From assembly GCA_910587665.1 (NCBI GenBank), contig CAJUMZ010000010.1:24627-88626 (forward strand): a DNA stretch of 64,000 bases, read 5' to 3'. Below, piece after piece: positions 8,556 through 17,928 of the stretch; the first letter of the stretch is position 1; the number at the start of each line of letters is the position of its first letter. The notes beneath the pieces were generated by a model. The model did not search any database and had not been told where the DNA came from. It saw nothing but the letters and a program-made list of their open reading frames with translations. The stretch comes from an uncultured Muribaculum sp. Lineage in GTDB: Bacteria > Bacteroidota > Bacteroidia > Bacteroidales > Muribaculaceae. The position numbers and the translations under genes are program-made.

Positions 8556-9779
8556 TTATTCGCCTTGGCAACAAGTTGATTGCCAGGCATATTGTGCATC
8601 GTGTATTTTCTTGCTTTTCAGCAGGCAGGCAAAATTGCGCAAGGGGCGCGACATGAGAAACAGCGGCACCGACAGCATGAACCGCCGGCTTCCCAACGCT
8701 TTTGCCACATTGCGCCACGTGATAATGAACGGAATCCAAAGGCAAAGTGCCGTCACTGTCACTATTCCGGCGACGACCGGATTGAGCGGGGCAAGCAAAA
8801 CGGCAACTATGCTGAATGCCAGCCAGCACCATAGCAGCAGCGAGCCGATGCCATAGAAAAGATGCTCGCGAGTACCTGAAAATTTTGCAGTGAAAGCATG
8901 ACGGAGCTTACTGTAAAGATAGTCGGTGGCGGGATTGGCACTGACCGTCACCACACGCGCCTCGGGAGCGAGGGCTACAGCCGTATTGCCGCCGGTCGAT
9001 GCGTCGGCAATGAAAATGTCATCGTCACCGTAATGGAGGTTTATGCTGTTGCTGAATCCTTTCATGTCGAAGAACAGGCTGCGACGGTAAGCGAGATTGC
9101 TTCCGTCGCCACGGTAAGCCTTGCCGCGTAAAGCCGACGAAAGATAATGTACACTGTCGATCAGACGGTCGTCATCACGGGTACGGGAGCGGTTGCCGCC
9201 CTCCTCCATCACCGAGGCATAGCCTATCACCACGTCGGTGCCGATCCCTCCAAGGGGCGATGCCATGTATCGGAGCCATGACGGCGACTGCACCCTCGTT
9301 GTCGACATCACGTGGACTATCGCCTCATGACTTGCAGCCTTTATACCCAGCGTCAAGGCAAGCTTTTTGCGAGAGATGTTGCGGGTGTCACGCGGAGTGA
9401 ATGTGTGATACACCCTCACTTTGCCAACAGCCATGGAATTTACAAGCGCTTCCGTGCGGTAGTCCCTGCCGTCGTTTACCACGATTATCTCATATTCCTC
9501 AGGATAGTCCTGCCCAAGCAAGGCGGGGAGCAGCTCGGCAATACCGTCGGAGTCGTTGTAACCGTAGACCACCACCGACACTTTAGGATAACACCGGTTC
9601 ACATAAGGCTCTCCGGCGCCTCGCTGCTTTGCGGCACGGGCTACTGCGGCGACCCCGGGGAGATATACCGCAAGCTCTACTATCGCCATTACCAATGCGA
9701 TTCCGGCAAATATAAGCGGTAAAGCCGTGTCAGAATTTATATATTGTGTCACCTGGCTGTCTCTTTCTGTTTTTAACAC
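8556..9779 (-). CDS. Membrane glycosyltransferase family 2 protein, divergent
   Basis: A 407-residue protein with an N-terminal membrane helix (about residues 22-47), a GT-A domain (VSVVVYGYN at about 67-75, EIIVVNDG at 97-104) and two or three C-terminal membrane helices (about 310-331, 335-354 and possibly 366-380). The GDDD motif at 251-254 supplies the likely catalytic base. At residues about 157-162, where related enzymes have a metal-binding DAD/DxD, this protein reads VMSTTR, so the usual donor-metal site is absent. It is the first gene of the exopolysaccharide operon. It could be a polyprenol-linked sugar transferase, a processive synthase relative or a catalytically weakened homologue. 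Confidence 0.75.
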   Translation of the reverse strand: MLKTERDSQVTQYINSDTALPLIFAGIALVMAIVELAVYLPGVAAVARAAKQRGAGEPYVNRCYPKVSVVVYGYNDSDGIAELLPALLGQDYPEEYEIIVVNDGRDYRTEALVNSMAVGKVRVYHTFTPRDTRNISRKKLALTLGIKAASHEAIVHVMSTTRVQSPSWLRYMASPLGGIGTDVVIGYASVMEEGGNRSRTRDDDRLIDSVHYLSSALRGKAYRGDGSNLAYRRSLFFDMKGFSNSINLHYGDDDIFIADASTGGNTAVALAPEARVVTVSANPATDYLYSKLRHAFTAKFSGTREHLFYGIGSLLLWCWLAFSIVAVLLAPLNPVVAGIVTVTALCLWIPFIITWRNVAKALGSRRFMLSVPLFLMSRPLRNFACLLKSKKIHDAQYAWQSTCCQGE

Positions 9780-9781
9780 TG

Positions 9782-9811
9782 CAAAATTACAAAACCTTTT
9801 GCAATAAGCAA
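9782..9811 (-). promoter_or_regulatory. Probable promoter of the exopolysaccharide operon
   Basis: Read on the minus strand, TAATTTTG (9789-9782) matches the Bacteroidetes -7 element TAnnTTTG, with a TTGC that could serve as the -33 element 18 bases upstream. It lies directly before the ATG of the GT2 gene at 9779, so the message would be almost leaderless, or the true start of the gene lies slightly further in. Confidence 0.4.
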
Positions 9812-9944
9812 CGATGTCATTCCCGGAAAAGCCTTAATTCCTTCACAGGCTGAGCGTAACCGGTTTCAAATTGCCGAGATTCCCCAAATGCAAGTTTCAT
9901 TTTGCTAAAAATATGATTAAACTTAGCTGAATTTGTTAATTCAA

Positions 9945-9976
9945 TTTGGCTATTTTGAACTTTTTTAATACTTTTG
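9945..9976 (+). promoter_or_regulatory. Promoter of the first SusC/SusD operon
   Basis: TTTG at 9945-9948, a 20-base spacer and TACTTTTG at 9969-9976 form a full Bacteroidetes sigma-ABfr-type promoter. Transcription would start near 9983 and leave a leader of about 57 bases before the chosen ATG at 10040. A complete -33 element suggests expression that does not depend strictly on an activator. Confidence 0.65.
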
Positions 9977-10039
9977 CGTTTTAGTTACGTATTAGCAACT
10001 ATTATTAGGTTAAATTTTTTAGTTTTTACATTTACAAGT

Positions 10040-13000
10040 ATGAGAAAGCTATGTTTCTTGCTCTGTACCCTTATTTGCTTTGCAATAGCGTCGGCTCAGA
10101 CGCGTACTGTCAAGGGTACGGTAGTGTATGCCGGGGATGACGAACCGCTTGTGGGAGCCACAGTACTTCCTGTCGGCGAAGGTCATGGAACGGCTACTGA
10201 CATTGACGGTAAGTTCTCTCTCACCATCCCATCAACTGTAACCAAACTGAAGATCTCTTACGTGGGCATGATTACCGAGGAGGTACCTGTCTCCGGCAAT
10301 GATATCTTCGTGAAGATGCGCGATTCGGAAAACAAGCTCGATGAAGTGATGGTGGTAGCCTACGGCACCGCCAAGAAGAGCGCCTATACAGGTGCCGCTT
10401 CTGTGATCGACGCTTCTGTGATCGAGGACCGCCTGGTGTCCAACATCACCAATGCCCTGTCGGGTACCGTTGCCGGCGTGCAGACGCTGAGTGCCAACGG
10501 CCAGCCCGGTGAGGCTTCCAAGGTGCGCATACGCGGTGTAGGCTCGATCAACGCCTCAATGAGCCCGCTTTATGTGCTCGACGGCATGCCCTACGACGGT
10601 GATATCACCGGTCTTAACCCTGCCGACATCGAGTCGATGACCGTGTTGAAGGATGCCGCGGCGGCAGCCCTTTACGGAGCGCGTGGCGCAAACGGTGTCA
10701 TACTCATCACCACCAAGCGCGGTAAAGACGGCAAGGCTAAGGTGACATTCGACGCACGCTGGGGATCCAACTCACGTGAGATCACCAACTATGACGTCAT
10801 CAAGAGTCCCGCCCAATACATGGAACTCGCCTATCAGGCAAAGTACAACAACGCCAAATACAATCTCGGCTACTCAGCCGACGCCGCTTACAAGTATGCC
10901 GCAGCCAACCAGCTTTTTGACATGACCGGCTACCGCGTGTGGACCCTTCCCGAAGGCCAGTACCTCATAGGCCGCGACGGCAAGCTTAACCCCAACGCCA
11001 CTCTCGGCTACAGCAACGGCACAAACTACTTCACCCCCGACGACTGGGCAGAAGGCTCATACCGCAACGGTTTGCGCCAGGAGTATAACGTCAGCGTGTC
11101 GGGAGGCAACGACAAGATGAACTTTTTCGTGTCGGGCAGCTACCTGAGCGACGAGGGCATCATCCAGAATTCTTCCTACGAGCGCCTGTCGACCCGCGGC
11201 TCGCTTGAATACCAAGTACACAAGTGGCTTAAGGTAGGCACAAACATGGCCTACTCTTTCGGAAAATCGCAGTATCCCGACGATATGGATGAAAACTCCA
11301 CCAATTCATCGGGCAACGCTTTCTATATCGCCAACGCCATAGCTCCCATATATCCGCTCTACGTGCGTGACGCATCGGGCAACATCATGTGGAACGAGGC
11401 TTACGGCAATCCTATCTACGACTATGGCGACGGCAAGAGCACCGCATTCTCGCGTCAGTTCATGTCGCAGGCCAATCCTATGTCGCAGCTCCTCTACGAC
11501 AAGACCGAATATCTCACCGACCTGTTCAACGGCAAGTGGTTTGCCGAGATCACCCCTGTAGAGGGTCTCAAGATTACGGGCAGCGTAGGCCTTACCGTGC
11601 AGAATCAGCGACTTCACCAGGTGCAGAATCCCCTTTACGGGCAATTCGCCGATTTAGGGGGGGAAGCAATTCAGATCGCAGACCGCACAAAAGGTCTTAA
11701 TCTTCAAGCCCTTGCAAATTATAATCGTACTTTCTGGGAATATCATACCTTTGATTTTCTTCTCGGATACGAAAGCTATGAGTGGAACTATGAATACACC
11801 GAGGCACTCGGAACTCACCTTTACGACCCGATGTCATGGCCTGTCAACAACACTCTTGCCAACAACGACCGCAAAGGTTACGGCGAATATCTCGACTACG
11901 CCACCCGAGGCATTTTCGGTCGCGTAAACTACGACTTCGACAGTCGCTACTTCTTTAGCGCAAGCTACCGTCGCGACGCCTCATCACGTTTCGCTCCCGA
12001 CAAGCGCTGGGGCGACTTCTTCTCGGTGTCGGCGGCATGGGACATCGCCCAAGAACGCTTTATGGAGCCAACCACCACGTGGCTCGACCGCCTGAAGCTC
12101 CGCGCTTCGTTCGGACAGCAGGGCAACGACAACCTCAAGGGCGAGGGAGTCACCAACAACGGCTACTACTATGCATATGTCGACCAGTACACCATCTCCG
12201 GAGCCGACAGCTGGAGCGACGGTACGCTATATTTCAAGGGCAACCCCGACATCACGTGGGAAAAGTCCAATTCATTCAACGTAGGTATCGACTTCAGCCT
12301 ATGGAAGAGCAAGCTCTCCGGTAGCGCCGAATATTTCAATCGCGAAACCACCGACATGCTTTACAACAAGCCTGTGGCACCGTCGCTCGGTTATGCCTCA
12401 ATCCCGATGAACATCGGTTCGATGCGCAACTACGGTTTCGAACTTGAGCTCACCTACCTGCCCATCAACACCCGTGACATCACGTGGAGCATCACCGGCA
12501 ATATCACCTTCATCAACAATAAGGTGCTCAAGCTTTCACCCGACCTTGGCGGTGAACTGAAGAGCGGCCACCGCATCTATCAGGAAGGCAAGTCGATGTA
12601 TCAGTTTGACATGGTCAAGTATGCAGGCGTAGACGCCGCTACCGGCAAGCCACTGTTCTGGGCATGGGAGAAAGATGATAACGGCAACCGCATCCCGGGC
12701 AGCGATTATCCTACCTCCACCTATTCCACCGCATGGCGCCAGCCCACAGGCGACCTTCTGCCTACGGCCTACGGAGGTATCTCCACCACACTCAGGGCAT
12801 ACGGATTTGACCTGTCGATTGCATGTGCATATCAGTTTGGCGGAAAGATCTGGGATCAGGGCTATCAGGAATTCATGGGCTCAGGCACATCTTCTTCCTA
12901 CGGTCACAACTGGCATGTCGACATCCTCGACGCCTGGACCCCGACCAACCAGCACACCTCAGTGCCCCGCCTCGACACCGGTGACAGATTCACCTTCTAC

Positions 13001-13255
13001 GATTCTGTAACCGATCGTGCGCTCGTAAGCTCCAATTATTTCTCCATCAACAATATCACCCTTGGCTACACCATACCGGAGCGCCTTACCAACCGTATAG
13101 GCATTGAGCAGGTACGCGTCTACGGCACAGCCGACAACCTCGCCCTCTTCAGCGCCCGCAAGGGTCTTGACCCACGCCAGAGCTATACCGTGGCTACGAC
13201 TTCGCTATACACGGCCATGCGCTGCATCTCAGGTGGCATTAAGGTAGTATTTTAA
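10040..13255 (+). CDS. SusC/RagA-like TonB-dependent outer-membrane transporter
   Basis: A 1071-residue outer-membrane receptor. The ATG at 10040 is chosen because it gives a clean signal peptide (MRKLCFLLCTLICFAIASAQ). The frame opens earlier at 9974, but that start falls inside the promoter. After the signal peptide come a carboxypeptidase-regulatory domain (VKGTVVYAGDDEPLVGATV, about residues 24-105), the TonB-box-like LDEVMVVAYG, a plug (VRIRGVGSI, PLYVLDGMP, DIESMTVLKDAAAAALYGARGANGVI) and a large beta-barrel. It pairs with the SusD gene 26 bases downstream. No enzyme, sigma factor or sensor gene is next to it, so its ligand (glycan, peptide or other) cannot be assigned. Confidence 0.95.
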   Translation: MRKLCFLLCTLICFAIASAQTRTVKGTVVYAGDDEPLVGATVLPVGEGHGTATDIDGKFSLTIPSTVTKLKISYVGMITEEVPVSGNDIFVKMRDSENKLDEVMVVAYGTAKKSAYTGAASVIDASVIEDRLVSNITNALSGTVAGVQTLSANGQPGEASKVRIRGVGSINASMSPLYVLDGMPYDGDITGLNPADIESMTVLKDAAAAALYGARGANGVILITTKRGKDGKAKVTFDARWGSNSREITNYDVIKSPAQYMELAYQAKYNNAKYNLGYSADAAYKYAAANQLFDMTGYRVWTLPEGQYLIGRDGKLNPNATLGYSNGTNYFTPDDWAEGSYRNGLRQEYNVSVSGGNDKMNFFVSGSYLSDEGIIQNSSYERLSTRGSLEYQVHKWLKVGTNMAYSFGKSQYPDDMDENSTNSSGNAFYIANAIAPIYPLYVRDASGNIMWNEAYGNPIYDYGDGKSTAFSRQFMSQANPMSQLLYDKTEYLTDLFNGKWFAEITPVEGLKITGSVGLTVQNQRLHQVQNPLYGQFADLGGEAIQIADRTKGLNLQALANYNRTFWEYHTFDFLLGYESYEWNYEYTEALGTHLYDPMSWPVNNTLANNDRKGYGEYLDYATRGIFGRVNYDFDSRYFFSASYRRDASSRFAPDKRWGDFFSVSAAWDIAQERFMEPTTTWLDRLKLRASFGQQGNDNLKGEGVTNNGYYYAYVDQYTISGADSWSDGTLYFKGNPDITWEKSNSFNVGIDFSLWKSKLSGSAEYFNRETTDMLYNKPVAPSLGYASIPMNIGSMRNYGFELELTYLPINTRDITWSITGNITFINNKVLKLSPDLGGELKSGHRIYQEGKSMYQFDMVKYAGVDAATGKPLFWAWEKDDNGNRIPGSDYPTSTYSTAWRQPTGDLLPTAYGGISTTLRAYGFDLSIACAYQFGGKIWDQGYQEFMGSGTSSSYGHNWHVDILDAWTPTNQHTSVPRLDTGDRFTFYDSVTDRALVSSNYFSINNITLGYTIPERLTNRIGIEQVRVYGTADNLALFSARKGLDPRQSYTVATTSLYTAMRCISGGIKVVF

Positions 13256-13281
13256 TTATCCCGATCCTATCAGAAATTATT

Positions 13282-14877
13282 ATGAAATCATATAAATTAT
13301 TGACAATAGCCCTGATGGGCGCTATTACGGTAGGGTGTAACGACCTTGACACTTATCCCCTCGGTGACAATGTGACCACCGACCAGAAAGAAGGAGTGCT
13401 GAAAAACGACCCTGACATGGCAGAAGCCGGTGTCAACGGTATCGCCACCCTTTTCAGCGTCTATGCCAACACCTCCAACGACAATGATGCCCACTACGAC
13501 ATCGGCTATCCCGGCGTGATGCTCTCCACTGACAGCCGAGGCTACGACATGGTGGCCCTCAATACCGGCTATAACTGGTACAGCACATCGACCATTTGGA
13601 GTGACGTGGCCAATACTTCGGCAATCACCCGCCTGATATGGCGCACCGCCTACAACCAGATTTTTGCCTGCAACAACGTATTGAGCAGCATCCCGGCTGA
13701 CACTGAGGATAAGACCCTTATGTATTATCGCGCCCAGGCACTCGCCTTCCGCGCATTTGACTATCATGTGCTCGCCCAGTACTACCAGTTCACTTACCTT
13801 GGCAACGAGGATAAGCTCTGCGTGCCCGTGATTACTGAAGAAAACGCTCTTCAGGCAGCCGCCGATGGTCTTGCATGCTCCACTGTAGCCGATGTTTACC
13901 AGCAGATACTCGACGACCTCGGCGAAGCGATCGAAAGCCTCCACGCCACCGGCAACATCGCCGTCAAGGCAAAGAAATTCATCAGCGAGGCTACCGCCCG
14001 CGGCATCCGCTCACGTGTCTACCTCTGCATGGGCAAGTGGAAGGAAGCTGCTGATGACGCCCAGTTTGCCATCGACAACTCCGGCTGTACACCCTACTCG
14101 ATCGCAGAAGTGTCGCGCCCCACATTCTGGGACTGCAACGACCACGCGTGGCTCTGGGCTGTCGACGTGGAGGAAAGCGACCGCGTAGTCACCACCGGCA
14201 TATGCAACTGGCCGTCGCATATGGGTACATTCACCTACGGTTATGCGCAGGTAGGGTCATGGCGTAAGATCTCAAAGACACTTTTTGACGAAATCCCCGA
14301 GTCAGATGTACGCAAAGGATGGTTCCTCAATGCAGACGGCGTATCGCCCAACCTAAACGAAGAATATCAGGAATATGTCGACGATGCCATCAGTGAGGAT
14401 GTCGGGAAAGCCTACGTGCAGGTCAAGTTTGCCCCTTACAAGGATGTGCTCGGACAGACCATCAATGCCAACGACCTACCTCTTCTACGCGTCGAGGAAC
14501 TTTACCTTATACTTGCCGAGGCCCAGGCTATGACAAGCCCCTCAACCGGAGCTGCGACCCTCGGCGACTTCGTACGCACCTATCGCAACCCCGACTATAC
14601 CAACCCTGTCGGCACCGCCGAGGACATCCGCAAGGCTGTCTACTGGCAGCGTCGCGTGGAGCTTTGGGGCGAGGGCGTGTCCTACTTCGACATGATGCGC
14701 CTCAAGACAGGTGTGGATCGACGTGGAGCCGGATTTGAGCCGTCGCTCGTGTTCAATATCGCGCCCAATGATCCGGTGCTGCTCTATCATATTCCCCAGG
14801 CAGAGACCAACGCCAACAAAATCACCGGCTACACTGACGAAGCGACTCCCAGCCCTAAACCCGTTGCCGATTATTAA
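13282..14877 (+). CDS. SusD/RagB-like outer-membrane substrate-binding lipoprotein
   Basis: A 531-residue lipoprotein with signal peptide MKSYKLLTIALMGAITVGC (cysteine at residue 19), followed by NDLDTYPLG, the usual start of a SusD mature chain. The TPR-like helices (AQALAFRAFDYHVLAQYYQF, ARGIRSRVYLCMGKWKEAADDAQFAID) and the C-terminal RVEELYLILAEAQAM and WQRRVELWGEGVSYFDMMRLK segments are hallmarks of the RagB/SusD fold. It would cap the SusC barrel and capture the ligand at the cell surface. The spacing of 26 bases after susC and a shared operon are clear. Confidence 0.95.
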   Translation: MKSYKLLTIALMGAITVGCNDLDTYPLGDNVTTDQKEGVLKNDPDMAEAGVNGIATLFSVYANTSNDNDAHYDIGYPGVMLSTDSRGYDMVALNTGYNWYSTSTIWSDVANTSAITRLIWRTAYNQIFACNNVLSSIPADTEDKTLMYYRAQALAFRAFDYHVLAQYYQFTYLGNEDKLCVPVITEENALQAAADGLACSTVADVYQQILDDLGEAIESLHATGNIAVKAKKFISEATARGIRSRVYLCMGKWKEAADDAQFAIDNSGCTPYSIAEVSRPTFWDCNDHAWLWAVDVEESDRVVTTGICNWPSHMGTFTYGYAQVGSWRKISKTLFDEIPESDVRKGWFLNADGVSPNLNEEYQEYVDDAISEDVGKAYVQVKFAPYKDVLGQTINANDLPLLRVEELYLILAEAQAMTSPSTGAATLGDFVRTYRNPDYTNPVGTAEDIRKAVYWQRRVELWGEGVSYFDMMRLKTGVDRRGAGFEPSLVFNIAPNDPVLLYHIPQAETNANKITGYTDEATPSPKPVADY

Positions 14878-14910
14878 TAACTGACTGACAAAGATTCATC
14901 CAAGAATATT

Positions 14911-15792
14911 ATGAATAAATTAGCTATATTTGCGGCTCTCGCCGCACCGGTACTCTTCTCTTCCTGCAGCGACAAGGGCTATTGGGAAGAATATGTTCCC
15001 GACGGAGTGGAGTATGCTATTATCACAGCCAACCAAAGCTATACGCTAAACCCCGAATCGAAAGGTATCGCGCCGTTCACTCTACTTATCACCCGCGGCA
15101 CCACAGCGGGCGACGTATCAGTACCTGTCAGCGTTATCTCCGAAAAGGCATATCTCAAGGCTTCAGCTCCCGCCACCGTGGATTTTGTTGACGGCAGCAG
15201 CGAGGCTTACATAACCGTCAGCTTCGCTCCCGATTTCGATGCGGCTCCATGGTTCAACCCCACCGACTCGTTAATGGTCAAGCTCGGTACCGAAAGCATC
15301 GCGCCGTCAGGTAGCGGAGAGTGGAAAGCCAAGGTGACATTTGCCAATTCAGCCGAAGTAGGCAAGGCTCAGCTCAAGTCACAGCTTCTCGGATATATCA
15401 AAAAGGGAGGCACTCCCGGAGCCGCCGTCGTTGACACGACAGTCACCGTATGGGCGCGTGCCGTCAATCCCTCATATTTCATGATTGAGAATCCTTACGG
15501 CACAAAAGAAATGCCCCACTCACTCGACCTTGTGCTTGACGAAGAGTGGCAGGCAATCGATTGGACCGCCACGGAAATTGACTGTGACATCCAGACAATC
15601 CTTAACACCGGCTCATCAAACGCTCCCGTATATATGGTATGGGGCGGCCGGGATTCACAAGTGACCGAGGCCGGTCTTGACCTGAAGTTCTACACTGTCA
15701 GCAATGCCGACGGTACCGGCTACTGGCCTTCTCAATATCAGTGGGTTGAAACCTTCGCACTCCCGGAAGGCTGGAACGCAGTTAAAGAATAA
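14911..15792 (+). CDS. Surface lipoprotein, SusE-position, family not named
   Basis: A 293-residue lipoprotein: signal peptide MNKLAIFAALAAPVLFSSC, then SDKGYWEEYVPDG. Residues about 35-125 form a Calx-beta/BACON-like beta-rich domain with R-x-TxxGD, then P-x-TVDFVDGS and a V-x-FAPD strand, which recurs in the next gene. The C-terminal half contains a YFMIENPYG segment also matched in the next gene. Position 3 of a SusCD operon is normally taken by a SusE-like surface glycan-binding protein, and this is the most likely role. I do not recognise a specific family. Confidence 0.75.
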   Translation: MNKLAIFAALAAPVLFSSCSDKGYWEEYVPDGVEYAIITANQSYTLNPESKGIAPFTLLITRGTTAGDVSVPVSVISEKAYLKASAPATVDFVDGSSEAYITVSFAPDFDAAPWFNPTDSLMVKLGTESIAPSGSGEWKAKVTFANSAEVGKAQLKSQLLGYIKKGGTPGAAVVDTTVTVWARAVNPSYFMIENPYGTKEMPHSLDLVLDEEWQAIDWTATEIDCDIQTILNTGSSNAPVYMVWGGRDSQVTEAGLDLKFYTVSNADGTGYWPSQYQWVETFALPEGWNAVKE

Positions 15793-15819
15793 TAACCTTT
15801 TTAACGCAGATTATAGACA

Positions 15820-17646
15820 ATGAACAAGCTATATAAATTATTTGCGGCAATGATGGTGATCGCCACCGCTGTAGGCTTTGCCTCCTGTTCCGATGACGAC
15901 GACTATGCGCCCGCACAAGTGCCCGGCAACGCGCAGGTATATTTCAGCAACGCGCAAGAGTCGACCGTCAATATTGTCGAGGATCAGACAGAGTTTGATG
16001 TACTTGTACTCCGCCAGGACACTGTAGGAGATCTCACGGTTAACATTCTGGCAAATGATCCGTCGGGCATCTTCACGATACCCTCATCGGTGACATTTGT
16101 CGACGGCAAGGCTACCGCCAATCTTCATGTGACCTTTGACTTCGCCGACATCGAGGGCAATGTCAAGTATCCGATATCACTGAAAGTCGACGAGAAAGAC
16201 GCAACCCTTTACGGCGACGCATCTACATCATTTGTCGTGCTGTATGCCCCATGGAAGTCAATCGGTAAATGCCTTTACACTGATGCCTACATTTCGTCTA
16301 TGTACAATGTTCCGGAAGTTCCGACCTATCTTGTGGAAGTAGAGGAAAGCATGACCAAACCCGGACTTTACAGGCTCGTTAACCCTTATGGCGCCGACTT
16401 TATGTACAACGAACCCGGAGATTATGATCCTGATAATAATTATTACTTGACAATCAATGCCACCAATCCGGCGAAAGTCTACATCGAAGAGTCTCCGACC
16501 GGATGCAACTGGGGCGAAGGAGAATTCATATTCTTCTCAATAGCCGGTCTACGTATCGCACAAGGCAATCCCGCGGCGGCGGAAGGCAATTACGGTACGG
16601 TAAAGAATGGCGTTATCACCTTCCCGAAGGGATCTCTCCTTGCAGCAATCGGCTCCGACGGCTGGTATACATGCAACAGCAACGGCAAGTTCAAGCTTGT
16701 GCTTCCCGGCGGTGTTGACGGAGATTACAGCATCAACGCTTCTCTTGCCGGCATCATCGACTATGTGGACGGCATCAAGAAAGCGGTCGTTGAGGTGACT
16801 ACCGGCAAGGATGTCAAGACCACAAAGGTAGCCGTTATCCCCGGTGCCGACGTAGAATCGGCTGTCGAGGCTATGGAGAAAGGTGACCTCGAAGGCGTAG
16901 TGACACTTAACTACTCAGAACAGGCGCAGACTGCCGACTTCACCCTTGACGCCGAAGGCACCTATACAATTATTGCCGTCACCTACAGCAAGGATGGCGA
17001 AGCTCAGGAAACCGTATCGTCACTGTTCAGCCATTATGACAACGCCAATTGGACATCGCTCGGAGTGGGAGAATATGCCGACGGACTGCTTCTCCCGCTA
17101 TTAGAGGGCTTTGAGCCTATGAGCTGGGAGGCAGAAATTCAGCAACACAATGAGAAGACCGGTCTTTACCGCGTGCTCCAGCCCTACTGGCCGCTTGACG
17201 ACGAGGCAAACGGAGCCCTGGTAATTGACGCCACCGACCCCGAGCATGTATATGTGCCGTATACATCATCAGAAGTATTCCTTGAGGGCAACGGTATGCT
17301 CGACTGGTATAGCGAGGCAGCCGATCTTATCGACCATGGGGCGACAATCGAGGATATCCTTGCAGTTGAAAGCGATGAAGAAGACAGCGACGAGGTGGTA
17401 TTCGGAACCTTTGCCAACGGCGTGATAACCCTTCCCGTCGGAGCTGCAGGCATTATGTTTAATGGAGATTTGTCTTTGTTCATTCCTTCCGGGTACGAGA
17501 CTGTCATCACTCTCCCGACTGACGCAACGGCAAAAGCTAAGATTACCAAGGCCAGGACAATTCGCCTGGGCGCAATCAGCCGCCTGCATCAAGGCAAGCG
17601 TGATTACAAGCTCCGTTCCAACGTAAAGACGTTTGTAAACAAATAA
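15820..17646 (+). CDS. Large surface lipoprotein with duplicated module, SusF-position
   Basis: A 608-residue lipoprotein with signal peptide ending VGFASC (cysteine at about 23) and an acidic SDDDDY linker that resembles a lipoprotein export signal. The first domain (about 30-145) is similar to the one in the previous protein: VLRQDTVGDLTV, TFVDGKA and VTFDFAD occur at equivalent spacing. Two related segments follow, GLYRLVNPYGAD near residue 182 and GLYRVLQPYWPLD near residue 447, each followed by an acidic stretch and a VY(I/V) strand, so the protein looks internally duplicated. It ends in a basic tail (KRDYKLRSNVKTFVNK). Probably an extracellular ligand-binding partner of the SusCD complex; the ligand is unknown. 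Confidence 0.75.
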   Translation: MNKLYKLFAAMMVIATAVGFASCSDDDDYAPAQVPGNAQVYFSNAQESTVNIVEDQTEFDVLVLRQDTVGDLTVNILANDPSGIFTIPSSVTFVDGKATANLHVTFDFADIEGNVKYPISLKVDEKDATLYGDASTSFVVLYAPWKSIGKCLYTDAYISSMYNVPEVPTYLVEVEESMTKPGLYRLVNPYGADFMYNEPGDYDPDNNYYLTINATNPAKVYIEESPTGCNWGEGEFIFFSIAGLRIAQGNPAAAEGNYGTVKNGVITFPKGSLLAAIGSDGWYTCNSNGKFKLVLPGGVDGDYSINASLAGIIDYVDGIKKAVVEVTTGKDVKTTKVAVIPGADVESAVEAMEKGDLEGVVTLNYSEQAQTADFTLDAEGTYTIIAVTYSKDGEAQETVSSLFSHYDNANWTSLGVGEYADGLLLPLLEGFEPMSWEAEIQQHNEKTGLYRVLQPYWPLDDEANGALVIDATDPEHVYVPYTSSEVFLEGNGMLDWYSEAADLIDHGATIEDILAVESDEEDSDEVVFGTFANGVITLPVGAAGIMFNGDLSLFIPSGYETVITLPTDATAKAKITKARTIRLGAISRLHQGKRDYKLRSNVKTFVNK

Positions 17647-17667
17647 GAATTTGACCTATATGCTAAT

Positions 17668-17700
17668 TGCCCCGGCTTCGATTGAGGTCGGGGCATTTTT
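17668..17700 (+). terminator. Rho-independent terminator of the first SusC/SusD operon
   Basis: TGCCCCGGC (17668-17676) pairs with GTCGGGGCA (17687-17695) around a 10-base loop, with one G-T wobble, and is followed by five T. It lies 22 bases after the stop of the large lipoprotein. Confidence 0.85.
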
Positions 17701-17740
17701 ATCATTTTAGCTCCACTAATTGAAAATTTATTGCAAAATT

Positions 17741-17772
17741 GTTGCATTTATTAAAAATATGTTATACATTTG
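17741..17772 (+). promoter_or_regulatory. Promoter-like sequence between two terminators
   Basis: GTTG (17741-17744), a 20-base spacer and TACATTTG (17765-17772) match the Bacteroidetes promoter pattern. The only thing downstream before the next terminator is about 100 bases, because the next gene is on the opposite strand. Confidence 0.5.
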
Positions 17773-17778
17773 CGATGT

Positions 17779-17876
17779 TAACGATACAAATCGTATGCAA
17801 ATGGTAAAATCACATCCCTGTATACACTTTACAACATGTCAATAGGGCAGTGTCGCGAGACACCGCCCTATTTTTT
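17779..17876 (+). ncRNA. Candidate small RNA (about 100 nt)
   Basis: The segment runs from a promoter-like element to a strong terminator hairpin and holds no long reading frame. A 10-codon ATG frame (starting at 17775 and ending TGC AAA TGG TAA) lies over the predicted start. There is no same-strand gene for it to lead into, so an independent small RNA is more likely than an attenuator. No Rfam family was recognised. Confidence 0.35.
17841..17876 (+). terminator. Strong bidirectional terminator hairpin
   Basis: AATAGGGC-A-GTGTC and GACAC-C-GCCCTATT pair around a GCGA loop with one mismatch, followed by a T-run at 17871-17876. The A-rich 5' side also lets it act on the minus strand, where it would end the hepT message. 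Confidence 0.85.
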
Positions 17877-17928
17877 ACTTCTTTAAATCCATTGGAGTCC
17901 TCAATTACCTTAAATCACGGGAAGATGT

